From Emydura subglobosa (taxonomy: Eukaryota > Chordata > Testudines > Chelidae), in NCBI GenBank assembly GCA_007922225.1, contig ML679959.1, forward strand, positions 20,903,230 through 20,967,229: a stretch of DNA of 64,000 bases, given 5' to 3'. The position numbers were made by a program, and so were the translations under genes. The notes under the pieces were generated by a model. The model did not search any database. It was given only the letters and a program-made list of their open reading frames with translations, and was not told the origin of the DNA. Of the stretch, positions 58,415 to 64,000 are shown one piece after another. Each line of letters opens with the position of its first letter. The stretch's first letter is position 1.

Positions 58415-58972
58415 GCACGGGGGGGTTGGGGGGGGGGGAAGGATTCTTCTTCTTTACACAAATCAGGCTAAAAATAGGCTATAAACCAGTCTGCCTCATG
58501 ATGGCTCCTTGATTCAATTTGCTGCAAATTCTGTTTTCCCTCAAAAACCTTTAACATAAAATCCAAAGGGGAGGAAGGGGGAGGGGAAAAATAAGAAACA
58601 GGGAAAGGGGGGGGTCAAGAAACGCCCCCCTCCCAAACAAGCTTTACAGAGGTGCCATTACAATTAAAGCCACCAGCTCCCCAAAATACATTTTAAAAAA
58701 CAGGGACCCAAGTTGGGGGGAGGGGGGAGGGAGAAATGCATGTTACACTTCTGCCCATCCCCCACCCCAACTACCACAGACACAAACACAGCTCCCTCCC
58801 CCCCCCACCACCCCCCCTGATCCCTTCCCCCCAAGCCCTCCCAGTCTCCCCCCGCCCAAGAGACTCCATCATAACCCCCCCATGCACTGGATCCAGCCCA
58901 GGAGAGGTAGATTGCGGTGCAAAGAAAAACACAAAACACAAAACACACACACACAACACCCCAAGTGCTTAC
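58415..58972 (-). other. Start of intron 1 (inferred): strand-asymmetric G- and C-rich tracts
   Basis: Plus-strand G runs at 58420-58440 and 58565-58615 ('ggggaggaagggggaggggaa'-like), then a second G block near 58715 and long C runs at 58798-58860. A CA-rich line precedes the splice donor at 58973. Several tracts could form quadruplexes. The long frames seen on both strands here come from the biased composition. Confidence 0.5.
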
Positions 58973-59144
58973 CTTGCAGCTGATGGCTGAGTGGCTGCTC
59001 TTGCCCTTCCCCCCCCCCCCCTTTTCCTTTTGCAATGGAGGCAGAAGAGAAATGCACCCTGGGTTTCCTCCTCTGCATCCAGCCAGAGACACATACAACC
59101 TCCCGCTCGGCGGAGGTGCCCACTCCACGCAACCACCACCGCCA
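58973..59144 (-). other. Candidate first exon (3' part) with splice donor, gene unidentified
   Basis: On the minus strand the sequence 'cagctgcaag' is followed by 'gtaagcacttgg'; exon G at 58973 and intron GT at 58972-58971 give a near-perfect AAG|GTAAGC donor. It lies at the edge of a CpG-rich block, the usual position of a vertebrate first exon. The stretch upstream (59144-58974, minus) has several in-frame possibilities but no obvious start codon in good context, so it is probably untranslated. The 5' part is hidden by the assembly gap. I do not recognise the gene. Expression data would be needed for certainty. Confidence 0.5.
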
Positions 59145-59261
59145 AAAAAAAAAAAAAAAAANNNNNNNNNNNNNNNNNNNNNNNNNNNNNNNNNNNNNNN
59201 NNNNNNNNNNNNNNNNNNNNNNNNNNNNNNNNNNNNNNNNNNNNNNNNNNNNNNNNNNNNN
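59145..59261. other. Assembly gap of 100 N, bounded by an A17 run
   Basis: N runs from 59162 to 59261. The left edge is 17 A (59145-59161), the right edge is 'gagcgagcgagcgcgcggg'. Exactly 100 N is the usual placeholder for a gap of unknown size. Protein frames that cross it are meaningless. Confidence 0.97.
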
Positions 59262-59560
59262 GAGCGAGCGAGCGCGCGGGAGAGGAGGGGAGAAGCCAGG
59301 CCCGGCGGCTGCACACCGCGCACAGCACAAGCACAGCACAGCCTCCAAGTCAAGCCGAGCGCTCCTAGGGGGATCCTGGAGGAGGAGGAGGAGGGGAGAC
59401 CCTCCCCCTTTTCACACCCCTGCCCCCCCCCAGGCAGGCTGCACGAGGCAATAGGGCCAGGCGGCAGGGCGGCTTTCGGATTCGGAAATGGGCAAGCGGC
59501 CAGTTGCCCGCAGAGCCGGCCCTGGTGCGGGTGGGAGGCACACTGGGGTTTCAGGACAGC
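59262..59560 (-). promoter_or_regulatory. CpG island, probable promoter of a minus-strand gene
   Basis: CpG-dense, for example 'gcgagcgagcgcgcggg', 'cccggcggctgcacaccgcg', 'caagccgagcgctcc' and 'cggctttcggattcgg', compared with an almost CpG-free surrounding genome. It lies immediately upstream (minus strand) of the candidate exon and donor. No TATA box was seen, as is typical for such islands. The island probably continues through the gap. Direction is inferred from the donor. Confidence 0.6.
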
Positions 59561-60270
59561 GGAGAGACAGACACACACACCCCCTTTCCTTTCACACCCC
59601 TTCCCTGCACCAAGCTACCATATGGCCAGGCATGGCTCTGTTACCATTATGCACACCACCAGCCAAAGCAAGCCGGTGGGGTAGGGGACACCCAGGGCCA
59701 GCATCAGGCTGAGATGACCTTTCACTTTCACACCCTCTCCCAGCACCTTCCACAAGGGGCACAAGGTAATATTGCCAGGCACTGTTTTATTATTAAGAAC
59801 ATACAAACTGCCAGCAAAGCAGGAAATGAGGTGGGGGCAGGGGGCGGCACTGGGGGACCAGTAAAGTGAAAGGAGACCCTCCCTCTTCACGCACACGCCT
59901 TGCAGCAAGCTGTATCAGGCAATATTGCCCAGGATGGTTTTATTAAGAACACGCTAAACAAGCAGTGTGCATGGAAGGGAAGCACTATGAGTCTCATGCT
60001 GCAGGGAAAGACCCGCCCCTGCCTGGAGGAACACACACTCCCAAGGCCTGGCAGCACTTAAGCCACATTGGTAGGTGGTGTTTTCTTATTATGAATGATG
60101 TACCAACCAGCAGCAGCCAGAAAAGCAAGCAAGAAGGAGTGGGGGTGGACACTGTGGTTCCAATACTGCAAGAGACAGGTTCCCCTAAGACCTTGCACCC
60201 AGGCAGCCTTGCAACAACCTGCATAAGGCAGTAATGCTGGGTAGTGTGGTTTTATTGTTAATCATATTTT
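59396..60270 (+). repeat. Degenerate tandem repeat, about 5.5 units of 141-169 bp
   Basis: A core line recurs: 'aggcaatagggccagg' (to 59461), 'taccatatggccagg' (to 59630), 'aggtaatattgccagg' (to 59779), 'aggcaatattgcccagg' (to 59933), 'agccacattggtagg' (to 60074) and 'aggcagtaatgctggg' (to 60241). Spacings are 169, 149, 154, 141 and about 167 bp. Each core is followed by a 'ttttattattaagaac'-like line (except the most GC-rich unit) and preceded by a 'ctttcacaccc(c/t)t' line. The first unit is part of the CpG island; later units become AT-richer. Confidence 0.75.
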
Positions 60271-62275
60271 AAGGACCTCCAGAATATGTTTCATGTCCAA
60301 TGCACGTCCATAACACTAGCATTTAGCATGTGTATAATGTTTTATTATTTTAACCACTTTTCTTTTTTTTTATTAACAACAATGATATTGGCACTTGGGC
60401 CCTGATCCTACAATTCGTTCTGAGTGGGCTGATTCCTGGACTTCAACCATGCTGGGGAGCTCGCACCTGGAATCCAATTGCATGATCAGGGTACAGCTTT
60501 CTTGTTTAAAAATAAATTAATAAAATGCCTTATTGATAATTATTTCTAGCCCCACACGTGCTGTTTGTTTTAGGATGCTTTCATACTATTTAGCATTTAT
60601 ATCACAGGGTTTTTTAAAGTAAGCTTCATTAATGCAAATCACATTCATCACTACCTGGGGCTCTGCATTTTAAAATGCTTTGCCAGTCACAACACTCAGG
60701 CCCTGATTCTGCAGTCCAATCTGCATCTGCAGAGGCTTGAGCCCACACACAGCCCTATTCACTACAAATCTCATGTGGATCTGACTACAAGATTGGGGGC
60801 CAAGCGTGAAATTCACACTGCTGTGGAAGGTATGCATCAAGTCCTCTGCACCACCCAACGCTGTACTGGGGGTGCTATATCAATGTGCTCCATCAAGGAA
60901 TTCTTTGTGCCAGCTCTGTAAAGTTAGATGTTGTGTTTAGCCCAGAAGATAGGAAACAGTAGTCCTGTCATCACCCTTAAGTGGCATGGAGGGACTCAAA
61001 TCGCTTTTCCAACCCACAGGCTAGAGTGCCAGACTTACAGAGCTGTATAACTCCAACTTTGCCTCATGGCAGGGATGGAGTTTGCCTTAATCCGAAGTCC
61101 CAGAGCTTTATGTAGGATCCCACCAGCTGATCCATACAGGTGAACCTCTGCATCCCTAGGGCAGTCCAAGTGGGCACAGGGAGGGGCCTACACCATTCAG
61201 CTTTGCAGGATGAGGGCCCTGGTACCTGTTTTTGTTAAATGTTTTATTGTTGTTAATAATAAATACTTAGTCCCTATGGAATATTGCACTTGCTCTTTTC
61301 AAATTCTTGGTCCAAAATAACTCAAGGCTATCAGCCTTCCAGGCATGTTGCAAAGTCCATCTGTTTGGCTGGGATTTTGAAGAAGGCTGAGTCAGAGATG
61401 GGAGTTGAGGTTTCTGCAGAAGATGAATTGTATATTCTTAAGTATAGACCAGTTGAGTTGTGAGTTCAGATTGTTACATTTTTTTAAAACTGGTGTTTAG
61501 TTTTTAAGATTGTCAAAGGGCCTAGAACAGGTAGGTGTATTTGTGTGTGTATATAAATATAATTTTTAGAACTTGTAGAGTGCTTTTTGGTATATAATGC
61601 TTTAATAATCTTAGCACTTAAATAATTTTAAAATAAAAAATATGTAATAAGGTCCCAGTCCTACAAACACTTAAATCACTGCTTAACTACAAGCATGTGA
61701 GTAGTCCTAATGGAATCAATAGGTGACTCACATATGTAAGTGTTTGGTTTTGACTTGTAAAACCCTAAATAATTAGGGACTGGCTTCTTGAGAGACCACT
61801 GCTTTGATTCCACAGCAGTGCTATGCAGCAGGGGAGCCTGTAGTTCAACGGGACTGGGGTATGTGCAAATGTATTTTCTCTGATGAGCCATTGACTCTGG
61901 AACTTTCTTGCCCTTGCATATGGCTGAGCCCAGTTTGTCAGGAGAGGCTGGGTTGAGAGATATGGGGTAGCTGGACAAGGAAGAGTATTATTTACAATGG
62001 GTTGTTAAAGAAGTGATCTATGCTTAGGGCTTAAGGAGTTGGCTTATGTGTAAAATCTGGAGAGTCACATTTAAATAAATAATCTTTAGCACTATTATTT
62101 TTCCCAAGCCCTATCATAATAGAGATAGGACCAAACCACAAAGGTTCCATCAGAAACCAGAGTCCAAGTCACACAAAGTTTGGGTTCATAGTTCAAGCAT
62201 CTCTCTAAACTGTACACTTTTCATTTTTGAGCACTTCAGTATAGCGCTGTGCTTCACTTTGTCGCTCTCCAACCT
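60271..62275. other. Non-coding upstream DNA with three short palindromic-family copies
   Basis: Copies of the CCTGATCCTGCAAA family lie near 60398-60475 ('gggccctgatcctacaattc'), 60698-60805 ('aggccctgattctgcagtcc', with 'caagattggggcc' at the other end) and 61650-61746 ('aaggtcccagtcctacaaac'). No exon recognised. Confidence 0.5.
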
Positions 62276-62276
62276 A

Positions 62277-62571
62277 CAGTAGAATCTCAATTTTACAACA
62301 CCAATCTTATGAATGACCTACTTATACAATCTACTTTTCCTGACAGAAAAAAGAAACCATAACAAGTCACCTAAAAGTGATGTTGATGAAGAACAAGTCA
62401 ACATCCCTTCACATTCCGATGCCTTCAACACATTGGAAATTGCTTTACAGGGATTTGAAGGACAAGAAGAAAGCTCTGCAGTACGCTATACTGCAATATA
62501 TGTATTGTACCTACTGTAATTGAGATGTTTTGTTTTATGAATTCCTTAATACCCAAAAAGGTGTTCTACTG
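62277..62571 (+). mobile_element. Tigger/pogo DNA transposon remnant, 295 bp
   Basis: Ends 'cagtagaatctcaattttac' and (reverse complement) 'cagtagaacacctttttggg' are Tigger-type terminal repeats, bounded by TA on both sides (62275-62276 and 62572-62573), the expected TA target duplication. Between them, on the plus strand, about 50 codons from 62340 encode a tail with IPSHSDAFNTLEIALQGFE, resembling the C-terminal end of Tigger transposases. This is an internal-deletion derivative that kept only the last part of the gene; not a TIGD host gene. Confidence 0.75.
62340..62519 (+). pseudogene. Tigger transposase C-terminal fragment
   Basis: A frame through 62519 contains DEEQVNIPSHSDAFNTLEIA, then LQGFEGQEESSAV. 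Pogo/Tigger transposases end with a similar acidic segment, a SH(S/A)(D/E)AF line and an 'EQQEES' line. The DNA-binding and DDE catalytic domains are absent. The real end of the transposase was probably near 62490; the following codons are AT-rich terminal sequence. Confidence 0.6.
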
Positions 62572-62679
62572 TATAGGAAAATGTTCTCGCTCTGGTAATT
62601 GTTTGCAGTCTCACTGCAGTTGCTGGGACAGTTAATCGTGGTGAATACCATGTCCTATAGCAAATGTTAGCAGTATCAG

Positions 62680-62870
62680 GCACTGTATTTGTACAGCACC
62701 AAGCACACTGTCAGCACTCCATAAATAATAATACTTGGCATGCGCATAGTGGTTTCCATTTTCAAAACACTTCAGTCATAAACCTGGCCACTTACATGGC
62801 ATTTTACAAAAATTAATCAATCCTCCCAGTGCCCTGTGAGATAGGTAAGCATTGTAGTAACAACATTAAT
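62680..62870. repeat. L2/MIR tail remnants
   Basis: 'ctgtatttgtacagcaccaa' and 'agcactccataaataataat' (62682-62732) look like an L2 tail, and 'cctcccagtgccctgtgaga' (about 62822) resembles a MIR line in reverse. Both strongly diverged. Confidence 0.5.
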
Positions 62871-64000
62871 AATTAATGTATTCCACTCAAAAATTAATTC
62901 TAAAGAACATTATCTGTAATGTGGTTTTATTAACATTTTCCAGCAAATAAAAAAAGCAGTGACAATTCCTTAACTCTATACAGTGATTTCATTTTAAAAG
63001 TGTTTTGCAGACTCTGACCAACCTGAAGCCTAAATTCCCCCAGAATTCAGTGGCATAGAATTTGATCATTGATTTAAAAGGGACCAAGCTCAGTCTTAAT
63101 CCTTCAACAAGGTGACTATGCACTGAAGTATGCATTGAAGTTCCATCTCTGACACTGCATAAATAAACGAACCGTATAGAGCCCATTATTATTAACTTTG
63201 TTCATGCATTTAGCCCTTGCTTATGTAAAGAGTCCCGTGGGATAAATATATGGGATCAGTTGTAGGACTGTGCACTATAAGTATCATTGTACTGTGCACA
63301 TGTTAAAGAAAGAAAACAGCAGTTCACCAGTTTGGAAGGACCCATTTTACACTAATTGTAGCTCAACAAAATGAATTTCGTTTTTTACAGGTCAAAGGGA
63401 CAAGACACTAGTTTTCTAGGTGCTGAACATCTTTGGGGATCACGTTCTATAACTCTAAGTTAGCCTAGCAATTGATCAGTAATGCCTTCTGTATTTTGAA
63501 AAAACAGAAAGATACTGGACTTCCTTTTTAAACATGCCTGTTGCACATGTAGTGCCAAAAGTTCTGAAGGGCTTTTTTTAGCTGACAGTTTAAATACAAT
63601 TAGTATTTTTCATAATACATATTCATATATGATGGGTCTTTGAAGCTGTTCCACTTTATTTAAATGCAAGCCATTCAAATAATTATTTGTCTATATCCAC
63701 ACAGCACAACCGATTCCATCATAAAATAATATGCTATTTGACAATATATAAATACACATACACACACACAGATCTAAGAGACTTTTCTGGTTTCTTGGGT
63801 AAGTAGCAAGGGGGTAACAACATAGAATAAGGTGAGTGGTCATTTCCCGATATGCTGTGGGTACACTGTGCGACCCAAGGGCAAAGGCTGATTGCCTCCA
63901 GTCATTTGAGAAGTGCAGGTATCTAGTCTGACTGCATTTCTTGGAGTGCTGTCGTAAATGTTTTTGTTGTGCATTTGTAACAATTAGCCTGATCTTCTAT
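62871..64000. other. Non-coding AT-rich stretch to window end
   Basis: No gene or clear repeat recognised. A CA/TA-rich microsatellite lies at about 63750-63768. Confidence 0.5.

Noticed and set aside
58664..59684. Long open frames of 120-304 codons on both strands around 59 kb
   Set aside because: They run through the 100-N gap, which is translated as unknown residues, and through homopolymer C/G tracts. Length is an artefact of the gap and base bias.
62313..62519. A TIGD-like host gene
   Set aside because: Only the C-terminal tail is present between intact Tigger terminal repeats, so it is a transposon remnant.

Overview
The window looks like nuclear DNA of a reptile, most probably a turtle. 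It is AT-rich and almost gene-free, and it is filled with repeats that I recognise as typical of turtle genomes: CR1 LINE 3' ends, L2 and MIR remnants, many short palindromic DNA elements with GTCTACACT-like ends, a hAT element with a clean 8-bp target duplication, a Tigger remnant, a Ty3/Gypsy element of the Gmr1 type and a DIRS retrotransposon. DIRS and Gmr1-like copies favour a turtle over a bird or mammal. No intact protein-coding gene, rRNA, tRNA or CRISPR array could be supported. The species call rests on repeat content recalled from family knowledge, not on a search.

Layout. 1-7 kb: non-coding sequence with an L2 tail, divergent satellite-like units and palindromic element fragments. 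7.0-10.95 kb: a rearranged Gmr1-like Gypsy retrotransposon on the minus strand, with a promoter-bearing 5' LTR, a GC-rich repetitive leader, a gag remnant with polyglutamine and a SCAN-like capsid segment, an integrase C-terminus placed before reverse transcriptase, and a truncated RNase H fused to a partial 3' LTR. 10.96-11.4 kb: satellite-like units of about 145-160 bp. 13.3-14.0 kb: a CR1 tail split by a palindromic element. 15.33-20.98 kb: a near-complete but dead DIRS element on the minus strand, bounded by inverted terminal repeats of about 215 bp. 21-35 kb: scattered L2, MIR, CR1 and LTR fragments. 35.1-37.7 kb: a dense cluster (composite GC-rich palindromic element, hAT element, 1.1-kb CR1). 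38-58 kb: mostly unique-looking AT-rich sequence with scattered palindromic elements.

58.4-60.3 kb is the only part that looks like a cellular gene. It has a GC- and CpG-rich island interrupted by a 100-N gap, a good splice donor on the minus strand at 58973/58972, and a degenerate tandem array of about 141-169 bp units running out of the island on the upstream side. The simplest reading is the promoter and first (probably untranslated) exon of a minus-strand gene whose first intron extends into the rest of the window. I could not identify the gene. 60.3-64 kb is upstream non-coding DNA with a Tigger remnant and old MIR/L2 pieces.

Nothing here works as an operon or pathway. The content is a record of nested transposon insertions plus one candidate promoter.
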